DNA of 64,000 nucleotides from Bacteroidota bacterium. Its GTDB lineage: Bacteria; Bacteroidota; Bacteroidia; B-17B0; Aurantibacillaceae. Every line of letters begins with the position of its first letter. The stretch's first letter is position 1. The stretch lies in the NCBI GenBank assembly GCA_013298715.1, contig JAAFIQ010000002.1, positions 248,001 through 312,000 on the forward strand. The letters run 5' to 3'. Shown here one piece after another: positions 25,966 to 34,960 of this stretch. The notes under the pieces are model-generated. The model had not been told where the DNA came from. It was given only the letters and a program-made list of their open reading frames with translations, and ran no database searches. Both the position numbers and the translations under genes were made by a program.

Positions 25966-26526
25966 ATGCACATTGAGCAAGAACTGATAGAATTATGTAT
26001 TCAGCACAACCGTAAGGCGGAGTACGATCTATACAAAAAAGTATACAGCTACCTCATGAGTATTTGTTTGCGTTACAACCGCGATAAAGACACGGCGAGT
26101 GAATCACTTAACATGGGTTATTTAAAAATTCTTACACATTTAAAAAATTATAAGCCTGAAATTCCTTTTAAACTCTGGATTAGAAGGATTATGATTAACA
26201 CCTTAATTGACGAATACCGCAAACGTAAAAAAGAAAAAGAGCGCTTAACCTACGTTGATAATTATTTTGATACAAGTGATTACTCGGAGGCAAACGAGGC
26301 TTTAGAAAAATTTGATACTGAAAAATTAACCAACTTGATTAATGAATTGCCAAATGCTACAAAAGAAGTATTTAATCTTTATGTAATTGATGGCTATACA
26401 CACAAAGAAATTGCTGAAATGCTCCATATAAGTGAAGGCACAAGTAAATGGCATTTAAGCGAAGCACGGCAAAAACTAAAACTAAAACTTGAAAATAATA
26501 AAGTAGAAACTATAATCTCCAGATAA
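25966..26526 (+). CDS. ECF-type sigma-70 factor
   Basis: The 186-residue protein has region 2 (YDLYKKVYSYLMSICLRYNRDKDTASESLNMGYLKILTHLKNYKP, with the WIRRIMINTLIDEYRKRKK region 2.4) and region 4 (LPNATKEVFNLYVIDGYTHKEIAEMLHISEGTSKWHLSEARQKLK) joined by a short acidic linker. It should recruit RNA polymerase to a small envelope-related regulon. The stop is followed after 1 bp by the gene of a protein with an anti-sigma-like N terminus and an outer-membrane barrel, so the two are probably a sigma/anti-sigma pair. No DNA-binding partner other than RNAP is expected. Confidence 0.92.
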   Translation: MHIEQELIELCIQHNRKAEYDLYKKVYSYLMSICLRYNRDKDTASESLNMGYLKILTHLKNYKPEIPFKLWIRRIMINTLIDEYRKRKKEKERLTYVDNYFDTSDYSEANEALEKFDTEKLTNLINELPNATKEVFNLYVIDGYTHKEIAEMLHISEGTSKWHLSEARQKLKLKLENNKVETIISR

Positions 26527-26527
26527 A

Positions 26528-28042
26528 ATGAAAAACGTAGAAGATTTTGATGATTTAATAAGACGAAAGGCTGAGTTGGCAAACCACGAGTTTAACGAAG
26601 CGCATTGGGAAAAAGCACAACAGCTTTTAGATGCAAGGCAAATTGGTGCTACCGCAAATTCTGGTGCAAGAAAAACGCTAAGTTTTTTACCATTGCTTAT
26701 TGTTGGTGTATTTGGTGTATCGGCCGCTACTGGAGTTTACATCAATTCATTTTTTGAAAACACAAACCTAAATGTTCAAACTAATAATATAGAAATAATT
26801 ACAAATTCTAAAAATCAAAATGTAAATGAAAAAATAATTACTTCAGAAAAGCTACTTGCAGATAATAATTTAGCCTCTAATTCAACGAAATCAGACTTAG
26901 AAAATAAAAGTTTAGCGAATTATTCTTCAAAGAATACTTCAGAGGCTACAATCAATAATTCTGCAAGGTTATCTCCTTCTCAAAACGCCTCATCCATGAC
27001 TAGAAATACTGATGCTAGTGAGGTAAATAACTCAGCCATAAATGCAAAATTGGCGTCAAAAAAATCTACTGAAAGCTCTACACCAAATAGTGTTTTAAGC
27101 GATTCAAAAACTTCTAATAATTCAGTAGTTAATACGAATGCTTCTAATACTAAAGTAATTGTTGCTACTTCTAAGAACAAAAAAGTAAATAATCAACCCA
27201 AAACCGAAATTCAAGGTGTATCTCCAAACTCAACTTCTAGTAATTCTGAAAATGCTGTAAATACTAATGTTTCAGAGGCTTTATTAAATTCGGAGTCGTT
27301 TGAATTTGTTTCATTAATGCCTCGGTCTGCTAATTTAGCAACCGATTCAGAAGAACGTGGATTAATTCCACAGCAATTCTCAACACCAAAAAAAGATGGG
27401 GATTATCACGAATCAAACAAAAGAAAATCTAACTTTTTAAATGTAGAAGCAGGTACAACCTACAATACAGGCTGGCGCGTAGATAAAAAACAAGATGCAA
27501 ATGGTTTTAATTGGTACGCAGGATTAAACTACGGATTTTACACCGGCAAAAAAACAAGTGTTAGTTTTGGATTACAAACCTATAATTTTTCTAACATTAA
27601 AAACGCCTTTTATAAAACGAGTTCAACAGAGTATGGATTTGGATCAACAATTACTTACACAGATATAGCAACGAATAACCTACAATACATTGCAGTTCCT
27701 ATTGAATTTAATTTTCAACCAAGTAGATTGCACATTTTTTCTTTTGGTGTAAATGCAAGCACAGCAGTATATGCCAAAAATTCATTAACTACCTACAATA
27801 TTTCTGATGATGTTAAAAGCAATAGTGTTGTTCAAAATAACACAGGAATTTATGATGCAGTAAACTCTAAAAATATAATGCTTACTGCCGCTTACAAGTT
27901 TAATGTTACAGGGCGTTGGTGGATAAACCTAGAGGCGAATTATGGTTTGAGCGATGTGTTTAATTCAAAGTCAATGCTTAGCGGTAAACAAACCACTTCA
28001 GGCGGACGCCTTGGTTTAACCTATACAATTTTTGATAAATAA
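26528..28042 (+). CDS. Putative dual-membrane-spanning anti-sigma factor with C-terminal outer-membrane beta-barrel
   Basis: The 504 residues fall into four parts. First is a cytosolic helical N terminus (1-55, DLIRRKAELANHEFNEAHWEKAQQLL). One TM helix (about 56-76, LSFLPLLIVGVFGVSAATGVYI) follows. Next comes a disordered Ser/Asn/Thr/Lys-rich linker of about 210 residues. Last is a C-terminal barrel-like domain (from about 300; NVEAGTTYNTGW, WYAGLNYGFYTGKKTSVSFGLQ, GRLGLTYTIFDK with a terminal aromatic-rich strand). This is the architecture described for Dma anti-sigma factors of Bacteroides, which reach from the cytosol through both membranes. The linker length suits crossing the periplasm. 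It is one base downstream of the ECF sigma gene. Anti-sigma activity is inferred from this context; an ordinary porin-family protein is the alternative. Confidence 0.75.
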   Translation: MKNVEDFDDLIRRKAELANHEFNEAHWEKAQQLLDARQIGATANSGARKTLSFLPLLIVGVFGVSAATGVYINSFFENTNLNVQTNNIEIITNSKNQNVNEKIITSEKLLADNNLASNSTKSDLENKSLANYSSKNTSEATINNSARLSPSQNASSMTRNTDASEVNNSAINAKLASKKSTESSTPNSVLSDSKTSNNSVVNTNASNTKVIVATSKNKKVNNQPKTEIQGVSPNSTSSNSENAVNTNVSEALLNSESFEFVSLMPRSANLATDSEERGLIPQQFSTPKKDGDYHESNKRKSNFLNVEAGTTYNTGWRVDKKQDANGFNWYAGLNYGFYTGKKTSVSFGLQTYNFSNIKNAFYKTSSTEYGFGSTITYTDIATNNLQYIAVPIEFNFQPSRLHIFSFGVNASTAVYAKNSLTTYNISDDVKSNSVVQNNTGIYDAVNSKNIMLTAAYKFNVTGRWWINLEANYGLSDVFNSKSMLSGKQTTSGGRLGLTYTIFDK

Positions 28043-28045
28043 GGA

Positions 28046-29149
28046 ATGAAGAAGTACATTTATTTTTTAGGAATTATTTTTATTGCAAGTGCTTGTAAAA
28101 AAGAAAAGTTGCCAGAGCAGCAAGATTTTAATTCGCCCGAGTTTTTTGTAAAATGCTCGGTAGATGGTGTTCCTGTTAGTATTGAGGCAGGAAAAAATGA
28201 TAACTATATGTTTGCTTCTAGTAAGGTTAATCCTGATTCGGTAAGAGTTTATTGCGCAGAAATTAAACAAAAAAATTGCTCCAATGCTTGTGGTTACAGT
28301 TTAAAGTTTGAAATTAATGACTATAAATTGAGCATCTATCCATCGAGTATTGATACAGCTCTCCGTTCTGGTTTTTATCAAATAAACGATTCGGTGTTAA
28401 CACCTTTGTATTACAGAGGAACTTTTTTCACATCAAGTTCCTCTTCCATTACACCTTCACTTAACTGGTTAGTTAATAACGGCCAACCAAAACAAGGGAA
28501 TAACATTACTTATACATTTTTAAAAAATACAACACCAACAATCAGTTTAAGCAAAGCAGATGTATTATGCAGCCAAACGCACAGTAATCAGTTTAAAATT
28601 GGGAATGATTTTAACTTCAATATCTCAGCTTACCGTGATACCACAATATTAAAAAGAAATTTCACATTCAGTGCTTTTCCAAATGTTAACTCCACTGGTT
28701 ACACTTATTTTTGGGAGTTTGGTGATGGCAGCAGAAGTCAACTCACAAACCCTACACATGCTTATGCGCAGCCTGGTTTATACAGGGTTAAGCTTACCTT
28801 GGTAAATTCATTGGGCATTAGCGAAGTGGGCTATTACCAAATAGATGCTACTAATCCAACAATTTGTGATGGAAATTATTTTGCAAATTTTGTTGGGGTG
28901 CCAAATAAAAAAGCATTTTCGGCAGTAAATGTAGTTTTGGTAGATAACGAAGGAAAAGAATACAGCACCAAAAATTCAAACCAAACTATTAATGCTGGTG
29001 TGGAGATTAGCAGTGTTGAAGAATACAAAGCCACAGGTGGCGGACAAAAAACTAAAAAGCTAAAAATTCGCTTTAATTGTAATGTATTTGATGGCAGTAA
29101 AACAATTTCAATACAAAACGGCGAGGCAGTAATTGCGTTGGGGTATTGA
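28046..29149 (+). CDS. PKD-domain lipoprotein
   Basis: The 367-residue protein starts with a lipoprotein signal (MKKYIYFLGIIFIASACKK, Cys17 as the lipidation site), so it is membrane-anchored and exposed to the periplasm or surface. A PKD domain is centred near residues 210-275 (FSAFPNVNSTGYTYFWEFGDGSRSQLTNPTHAYAQPGLYRVKLTLVN). The flanking regions are not recognised. It is 3 bp after the barrel/anti-sigma gene and probably in the same transcript, which suggests it is either a signal-sensing partner or a target of the sigma factor. Confidence 0.8.
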   Translation: MKKYIYFLGIIFIASACKKEKLPEQQDFNSPEFFVKCSVDGVPVSIEAGKNDNYMFASSKVNPDSVRVYCAEIKQKNCSNACGYSLKFEINDYKLSIYPSSIDTALRSGFYQINDSVLTPLYYRGTFFTSSSSSITPSLNWLVNNGQPKQGNNITYTFLKNTTPTISLSKADVLCSQTHSNQFKIGNDFNFNISAYRDTTILKRNFTFSAFPNVNSTGYTYFWEFGDGSRSQLTNPTHAYAQPGLYRVKLTLVNSLGISEVGYYQIDATNPTICDGNYFANFVGVPNKKAFSAVNVVLVDNEGKEYSTKNSNQTINAGVEISSVEEYKATGGGQKTKKLKIRFNCNVFDGSKTISIQNGEAVIALGY

Positions 29150-29218
29150 ATTTAACATGAAAGCAGCTTTGTTTCAATTCTTGGTTAACCGAAATTAAAA
29201 ACCATAAAGTTTTACCGT

Positions 29219-29614
29219 ATGATAGAAAAAATAATAATTGAAAAACCTTGCAATGCTTCTTGGAACAATATGGCAACTACCAAAGACGGTAGACATTGTT
29301 CACTCTGTAATACCAACGTTATAGACTTCTCAAACATGGCTTTGGAAGATATACATGATTATTTTAGAAAACGTGATGGCGAAAAAATTTGTGGTAAGTT
29401 TCATAACAGACACCTTGCGTATTCAAATAAATGGTTTGCTTTCCTGAATAAAATCGAAAGCTTTTTTTACAAAACTAAATTTAAAAAAGTAGCACTGGGT
29501 CTAATATATGTGCAATTATTTTTAACAGGGTGCAAAACAAAAAAACAAACAATGGGCGATAAACGTTTTTTAAATCAAAAAGGCCCTAGTAATACTTCAA
29601 TGTTGATTAATTGA
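29219..29614 (+). CDS. Small Cys-motif protein of Bacteroidota (function unknown)
   Basis: The 131-residue protein opens with a conserved N-terminal module: IEKPCNASWNNMATTKDGRHCSLCNTNVIDFSNMALEDIHDYF, then GEKICGKF. The order C-x(3)-W-x(2)-M, then H-C-x(2)-C-x(2)-V-x-D-F, then C-G is found in many Bacteroidota hypothetical proteins and looks like a small metal- or redox-type Cys cluster. A hydrophobic helix near 90-107 ends in FLTGCKTKK. In this copy that puts a lipobox-like Cys in mid-protein, which is odd and may just be the end of a TM segment. It overlaps the convergent TPR gene by 8 bp. Confidence 0.7.
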   Translation: MIEKIIIEKPCNASWNNMATTKDGRHCSLCNTNVIDFSNMALEDIHDYFRKRDGEKICGKFHNRHLAYSNKWFAFLNKIESFFYKTKFKKVALGLIYVQLFLTGCKTKKQTMGDKRFLNQKGPSNTSMLIN

Positions 29615-30551
29615 GGGGGTTGTGCTTTTTCTTTCTGAATTTATAAATTATTATTACTCTTATTACTAATAGCAAAAATCCAAAACCCCAAAGGCCATAT
29701 TTGAAATTGAATGCATTCGGCCTTGATTTAGAATTATTGTCTATGGCTAATTTAATTTTACTTTGTAGTTTGGGCATCATAGAGAGTCGTTTGGTTTCCG
29801 TTAGTCTTTTCTCTAAAAGTTGCTCAGTAAATCCGTATCTCTTGGCTTCTTCATAATCGCTGGATGCATCCTTATAATTCTCCAATAAAAATGCAACTGT
29901 ACCGAGGTCGAAGAAAAGTTGAGCAACGATTTTATCTTTTGGTTTTACAAAAGAAACTCTTTCATTAAGTTGATAGTATAGAGCGTCTGATAGTTTTATT
30001 AATTCGTTCTGTTTTAAAGTTGTTTTTGGTATCGAATCAGAGCCAAAATCTGTATTTAATAAAAAGTTTGTTGAAATAAATTGATCTCCGTGGATTTTAG
30101 CTTCTAAAATTTTTACATGAATCCATTCTGAATTTTTGTGTGATTTAGGGTCAATTTGAACCGATTTTTTAATCCATTCCAATGCTTTTTTATTCTGCCC
30201 TAAAAGTTCGTAAGCAGTCCCAATATTTGAAGCCGTTGAATATCTATTTGGCATTATTTTTTCAATTTCTAAATAAAGTTTTATAGCTTCATTATAACGT
30301 TTCATTAATATTAGTAAAAGCCCTTTATCGGAAAGATAGTCAAGGTTTTTTGTTTGGTTGTATAAACTATCAAGCTGTCTAATTCCGGATTTAAAACCTT
30401 CATCATTAAAAATATGCCCATAGGGAACACCTCCTTCTCTATCAAAGTATAGATAAGTTCCATCTTTCAGAACCATACTTTCTCCATTCAAACAAGCAAT
30501 TGATTTGTTGAAAAGAAGTAAAGTCGCGAGAATTGGGATTATTTTCTTCAT
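29607..30551 (-). CDS. Exported TPR protein with C-terminal TM anchor
   Basis: The protein has 314 residues from ATG 30551 (MKKIIPILATLLLFNKSIACLNGE). A four-codon upstream extension is possible but adds nothing. A signal peptide or TM helix is followed by TPR units (LSDKGLLLILMKRYNEAIKLYLE, ASNIGTAYELLGQNKKALEWIKKSVQIDP, AFLLENYKDASSDYEEAKRYGF), and a TM helix lies near the C terminus (LWGFGFLLLVIRVIIIY) before a basic tail. It probably acts as a membrane-anchored periplasmic scaffold. No partner is evident. It lies 56 bp downstream of the YfhO gene on the same strand. Confidence 0.8.
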   Translation of the reverse strand: MKKIIPILATLLLFNKSIACLNGESMVLKDGTYLYFDREGGVPYGHIFNDEGFKSGIRQLDSLYNQTKNLDYLSDKGLLLILMKRYNEAIKLYLEIEKIMPNRYSTASNIGTAYELLGQNKKALEWIKKSVQIDPKSHKNSEWIHVKILEAKIHGDQFISTNFLLNTDFGSDSIPKTTLKQNELIKLSDALYYQLNERVSFVKPKDKIVAQLFFDLGTVAFLLENYKDASSDYEEAKRYGFTEQLLEKRLTETKRLSMMPKLQSKIKLAIDNNSKSRPNAFNFKYGLWGFGFLLLVIRVIIIYKFRKKKHNPLN

Positions 30552-30607
30552 TGTTAATGCCATTTTTAAAAACGAATAATTTTATCTGACAAACTAAAAT
30601 TAAAATC

Positions 30608-33202
30608 TCAATCCTTATAAATCGAAACCAACTCTTGTTTTTTCTTGCTAGAATAAATTCCAAGTCCAACGGTTAGTAGTAATAATATAGAGCCTATTAA
30701 GGCAATGGTATTTGCTTTACCATAAGTTGTTGGTTCAAACTTAAATTCAATTTTATGTTTGCCTGCTGGTATTGGCATGCCACGTAAAACATAGTCAACA
30801 TTGGCGTGTGGCTTTAAAACACCATCTATGTAAGCATTCCAGCCTTTAGGAAAATAAATTTCAGAAAACACCGCAAATTCTTCAGCGTTTGTATTACTTT
30901 CATACACCAATTCATTTGGTTGGTAATTCACTAATTTAATTTCACCATTTCCACTGTAAGTATCTTTAATGCCCACTTCTGTTTTATATTTCTCATTTAC
31001 AATTGCGGCTTCTTTGGTATCAATTCTATATAAGCCAACAATTTCACTATCGGCGCTTGCTACTGTTTTTATTGATTTTATAAACCATGCGTTTCCATTG
31101 GCTTGTTTATTTTCTAAAGGCATTTCTGGTTGGTCTTCTCTACCGGTTGGAATAATAAAATATTTTGTGTTCAACATATTTATCACACCCATTTTACTCA
31201 ACATGGCGTTTGTTAAACTATCACTTGCAAAGGCTTTACCTGCATTACTTCTAAAAAAATCAATTTCTTTATCTAAATGAAAATCGATTAACTCAGCGTA
31301 ACGCTTTAATTTTGCGCCATGGTAACCACCAATTGATTTGTGAAAGTAAGAAGTTTGTGCATCATTAAATGTGTTAACATTCAAATTCAATACACGGTAA
31401 TCCAAACTCTTATCTTTTAAAATTTCTTCGTCCGCAGCGTTTGGTCTGTTAGCCGTATTTTTATAGGAATCTTTGCTTACAAATGATTTCGCATTTAAGT
31501 ACCTATTGGCAACCGCCCATAAATCAATCGTTATAAAAATTCCTAGCGAGTAAACTAAAAATAAATTCTTTGTTTTGGTTGTAGAATAGCCAAACATAAC
31601 TAAAAATGCCAACGCTATAAAAATTAAGGAACGCATAGCATCACTACTTACAATTTCTCCTCTTGCTTTTTCTATCTCAGGCATTATTTCAGCAACTGCC
31701 GATTTTGATTGTGCTTCTGGGTATCCTGCACGCACATATTCACTCACCAGTTTGGCTTCTTCGTTTGTTGCAGAAAGTGTGTTGAATGTGTCAGGTGCAA
31801 AATAATTAATTAAACAAAAGCCACCTACAACTCCTAAGGATAGATACATTACTACTTTTACTGAAGTACTTTGTTTTATAGTTCTAAGTTGTATTTTTTC
31901 ATTCCAGTTAGAGAATTTAACCAATTCATTCACTGCCATAATTGCCAAAAGTGGAATTGTGATTTCTGCAACAATTAAAATCATTGATACAGCCCTAAAT
32001 TTGTTGTATCCCGGAACGTTATCCATAAAAAAATTAGTGAGTCCCATAAAATTATTTCCCCAACTTAATGCAATTGTAAGTAGGGTAGCTAGCGCAATTG
32101 GCCATTTTATTGGATTCTTAATCACAAACATACCAACAAAGGCAAAAAATATGATTATTGCGCCAATATAAACTGGTCCACTTGTAAAAGGTTGGTCTCC
32201 AAAATACGCGTTGCTTCCTGCAACCTGCTCACGCATTTCTGGCTTAATACCTTTCAATGCCTTAGGATAAACGCTTCCTATTGAACTACTAGCACCGCCT
32301 TTGTAATCAGGAATTAGTAAAGAAAAAGTTTCATCAATACCATAACTCCACTGTGTGGCATAGTTTTTATCTAAACCGCTTGTTGTATTATCAGAGTTAC
32401 TTTTTAAATCGGCGTTGATTGTAAGTTCTGTTTTTCCTCGGGTGCTGTATTTTCCGTATTCATTGGTAAGTAATAAATTACCAGCATTTGGCAAGGCACC
32501 TATAAGCGAAGCCACGATAAATAAAGCTAAAGAAAATCCAAAAGCCTTAAAGGTTTTACCAGTTGTGGCTTGAACAAAGTAACCTGCAATGGTAAAACCA
32601 ATTAAAATATAACCATAATAAGTAATTTGCACGTGGTTACAATTTAATTCCATTGCTGTAAAAAGCGCTGTAATAGCGAATCCTAACCATTTTTTTTCAT
32701 TATTAAATAATAAAATCACACCACCAAACAAAGCTGGCAAATAGCCAAGGGCATTGGCTTTGGAGTTATGTCCGGCTTCTAAAATAATTAAAAAATAAGA
32801 ACTCAATCCGTAAGACAGTGCGCCAATTAAAGCGAGCCAAGGATTGATGCGCAAACACAAGAGCAATATGTAAAACCCTACAAAATATAAAAAGAAATAA
32901 CCAACAGGGTAAGGGATGAACAATTTAAATACTTTATCAAGTGTTGTAAGCCAATTGCCGGGGTAAAGCGTAGAAATTTGATAGGCTGGCATACCTCCAA
33001 ACATAGAGTTAGTCCACAAAGGCTCTTGGTTTTTTGCAACACGGTAGTCAAAAATTTCTTTACTCATACCTTTGTGGCGCTCAATATCACCCTGCATAAG
33101 TTGTTTGCCCGAAAGTACCGGACGGAAATAAATAAAGGTAACAACAACAAAAATAATTAGAGCAACTGCGTGCGGCACAAAACGGCTAAAAGACTTATTC
33201 AT
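30608..33202 (-). CDS. YfhO-family membrane glycosyltransferase-like protein
   Basis: The 864-residue protein has about 13 TM helices and an extracytoplasmic C-terminal domain. The YfhO pattern is clear: YFRPVLSGKQLMQGDIERHKGM near the start (the first loop of GT-C-type proteins), then SMFGGMPAYQISTLYPGNW, GHNSKANALGYLPALFGG, and the ending NAYIDGVLKPHANVDYVLRGMPIPAGKHKIEFKFEP before the last helix. Known YfhO proteins of Firmicutes are needed for glycosylating lipoteichoic acid or other surface polymers; the substrate in Bacteroidota is unknown. It is divergent from the sugar-pathway genes starting at 33318. Confidence 0.88.
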   Translation of the reverse strand: MNKSFSRFVPHAVALIIFVVVTFIYFRPVLSGKQLMQGDIERHKGMSKEIFDYRVAKNQEPLWTNSMFGGMPAYQISTLYPGNWLTTLDKVFKLFIPYPVGYFFLYFVGFYILLLCLRINPWLALIGALSYGLSSYFLIILEAGHNSKANALGYLPALFGGVILLFNNEKKWLGFAITALFTAMELNCNHVQITYYGYILIGFTIAGYFVQATTGKTFKAFGFSLALFIVASLIGALPNAGNLLLTNEYGKYSTRGKTELTINADLKSNSDNTTSGLDKNYATQWSYGIDETFSLLIPDYKGGASSSIGSVYPKALKGIKPEMREQVAGSNAYFGDQPFTSGPVYIGAIIIFFAFVGMFVIKNPIKWPIALATLLTIALSWGNNFMGLTNFFMDNVPGYNKFRAVSMILIVAEITIPLLAIMAVNELVKFSNWNEKIQLRTIKQSTSVKVVMYLSLGVVGGFCLINYFAPDTFNTLSATNEEAKLVSEYVRAGYPEAQSKSAVAEIMPEIEKARGEIVSSDAMRSLIFIALAFLVMFGYSTTKTKNLFLVYSLGIFITIDLWAVANRYLNAKSFVSKDSYKNTANRPNAADEEILKDKSLDYRVLNLNVNTFNDAQTSYFHKSIGGYHGAKLKRYAELIDFHLDKEIDFFRSNAGKAFASDSLTNAMLSKMGVINMLNTKYFIIPTGREDQPEMPLENKQANGNAWFIKSIKTVASADSEIVGLYRIDTKEAAIVNEKYKTEVGIKDTYSGNGEIKLVNYQPNELVYESNTNAEEFAVFSEIYFPKGWNAYIDGVLKPHANVDYVLRGMPIPAGKHKIEFKFEPTTYGKANTIALIGSILLLLTVGLGIYSSKKKQELVSIYKD

Positions 33203-33294
33203 ATAAAAATATTAAAAGTTTAAATATATTAAAATATCACCTAAAAATAAATGGGTAATTAGATGAATTTATTATGAAATTGCACATTTTAAAC

Positions 33295-33302
33295 TAATTT
33301 TG
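33295..33302 (+). promoter_or_regulatory. Candidate -7 element for the wlbB-wlbA-type operon
   Basis: TAATTTTG at 33295-33302 matches TAnnTTTG, 15 bp before ATG 33318. A clear -33 TTTG is not visible at the usual distance. Confidence 0.4.
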
Positions 33303-33317
33303 TGAGGCTAATTTTTT

Positions 33318-33899
33318 ATGGAGAACAAAAACTATTTTGCGCACCCCAGTGCAATTATTGATGAAGGTTGTATTATTGGCAATGGCACTAAAATATGGCA
33401 CTTTAGCCATATTATGCCTAATTGTATCTTAGGTGAGAAATGTAATATTGGCCAAAACGTAGTAATATCGCCAGAAGTGGTGCTTGGTAAAAATGTTAAG
33501 GTGCAAAACAACGTTTCTATTTATACAGGCGTAACCTGCGATGATGATGTTTTTTTGGGACCGAGTATGGTTTTTACAAATGTTATTAATCCAAGAAGTG
33601 CAGTTAACCGAAAAAACGAGTACGCCAAAACTCATGTGGGCAAGGGCGCAAGCATAGGTGCAAATGCAACCATTGTATGTGGGCATAACATTGGGCAATT
33701 TGCGTTTATAGGGGCAGGCGCTGTTGTAACAAAACACGTTCCCGATTTTGCTTTATTAGTAGGTAACCCAGCCCGTCAAATTGGATGGATGAGCGAGTTT
33801 GGGCATAGATTAGAGTTTGATAAACAAGGAGAAGCGGTTTGTTCAGAAAGCGGACAAAAATATAAATTAGAAAATAATAGTGTAAAACGAATTTCATAA
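33318..33899 (+). CDS. WlbB/WbpD-like sugar N-acetyltransferase (left-handed beta-helix)
   Basis: The 193-residue protein shows many hexapeptide repeats ([84 protein letters not shown]). The N-terminal [23 protein letters not shown] is that of WbpD/WlbB, which acetylates the 3-amino group of UDP-GlcNAc3NA using acetyl-CoA. The next gene is of the WlbA/WbpB type and starts one base after its stop; a UDP-sugar dehydrogenase follows. The set points to a di-N-acetylated hexuronic acid for a surface polysaccharide or glycoprotein. Confidence 0.82.
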   Translation: MENKNYFAHPSAIIDEGCIIGNGTKIWHFSHIMPNCILGEKCNIGQNVVISPEVVLGKNVKVQNNVSIYTGVTCDDDVFLGPSMVFTNVINPRSAVNRKNEYAKTHVGKGASIGANATIVCGHNIGQFAFIGAGAVVTKHVPDFALLVGNPARQIGWMSEFGHRLEFDKQGEAVCSESGQKYKLENNSVKRIS

Positions 33900-33900
33900 C

Positions 33901-34938
33901 ATGTCAAAAATAAAATTCGCAGTTATAGGTCAAGGGCACATAGGAAAGCGCCACGCAGAAATGGTTCGCAGAAATCCAGATTGCGAGCTAGTTGCAGTAT
34001 GCGATATATTGCCAAAAGAAAAAATTGGATTAGAAAACCTACAAGAGAAATTTTACAATTCGGTTGATGACTTATTGCAAGCGCACCCTGAAATTAATGT
34101 AGTAAACGTTTGCACACCAAATGGCTTGCATTTTGAACATAGTAATAAATCCTTACAATCAGGAAAAAATGTTGTAGTTGAAAAACCAATGGCATTAAGT
34201 AAATCAGATTGCGAAAAATTAATTTACGAAGCCTTGCACCAACACAAAACAGTTTTTTGTGTGATGCAAAATCGTTATAGTCCGCCAAGTGTTTGGTTAA
34301 AAGATGTGGTTGATAATAAAATTATTGGTGATATTTATATGGTTCAACTCAATTGTTATTGGAATCGTGATGAACGCTATTATAAACCCGGCAATTGGAA
34401 AGGAACGCAAGACTTAGACGGAGGAACCTTATTTACACAATTTAGCCATTGGGTAGATATAATGTATTGGATTTTTGGTGATATAACCAATATACAAGCA
34501 AAGTTTTCGGATTTTAATCACCAACAAACAACTGCTTTTGAAGATAGCGGTTTTGTTAGTTTTGATTTTAGTAATGGTGGCATGGGAAGCATTAATTACA
34601 GTACTGCTGTGTGGGATAAAAATTTAGAATCTTCACTTACAGTTATTGGCAGCAAAGGCAGTATTAAAGTTGGCGGACAATACATGGATCAAATAGAAAC
34701 CTGTAATATAAAAGATTATACAATGCCAATACTTGCGGATACAAATCCTGCCAACGATTACGGAGCTTACAAAGGTTCAGCAAATAACCACCACAACGTA
34801 ATTGAAAATGTGGTTGATACACTTAAAGGGAGAAATAAAATTACCACCAATGCCTTAGAAGGATTGAAGGTAGTAGATATTATTGAAAGAATTTATTCGC
34901 TAAGACCAAGTTCTGTTATAAAAAACAATACAAAATAA
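33901..34938 (+). CDS. Gfo/Idh/MocA oxidoreductase, WlbA/WbpB-like
   Basis: The 345-residue NAD-dependent dehydrogenase has an N-terminal Rossmann motif (AVIGQGHIGKRHAE, residues 7-20), EKPMALSKSDCEK with the catalytic-region Lys, and GGTLFTQFSHWVDIMYWIFGDI near residues 178-199. The close fit to WlbA/WbpB suggests oxidation at C3 of UDP-GlcNAcA, giving the keto-sugar that an aminotransferase then aminates. That aminotransferase (WbpE/WlbC) is not adjacent; the DegT protein at 59877-60992 is the only one in the window. It is one base downstream of the acetyltransferase and 22 bp before the dehydrogenase. Confidence 0.82.
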   Translation: MSKIKFAVIGQGHIGKRHAEMVRRNPDCELVAVCDILPKEKIGLENLQEKFYNSVDDLLQAHPEINVVNVCTPNGLHFEHSNKSLQSGKNVVVEKPMALSKSDCEKLIYEALHQHKTVFCVMQNRYSPPSVWLKDVVDNKIIGDIYMVQLNCYWNRDERYYKPGNWKGTQDLDGGTLFTQFSHWVDIMYWIFGDITNIQAKFSDFNHQQTTAFEDSGFVSFDFSNGGMGSINYSTAVWDKNLESSLTVIGSKGSIKVGGQYMDQIETCNIKDYTMPILADTNPANDYGAYKGSANNHHNVIENVVDTLKGRNKITTNALEGLKVVDIIERIYSLRPSSVIKNNTK

Positions 34939-34960
34939 TTTTAAACAAAAATACAGAAGC

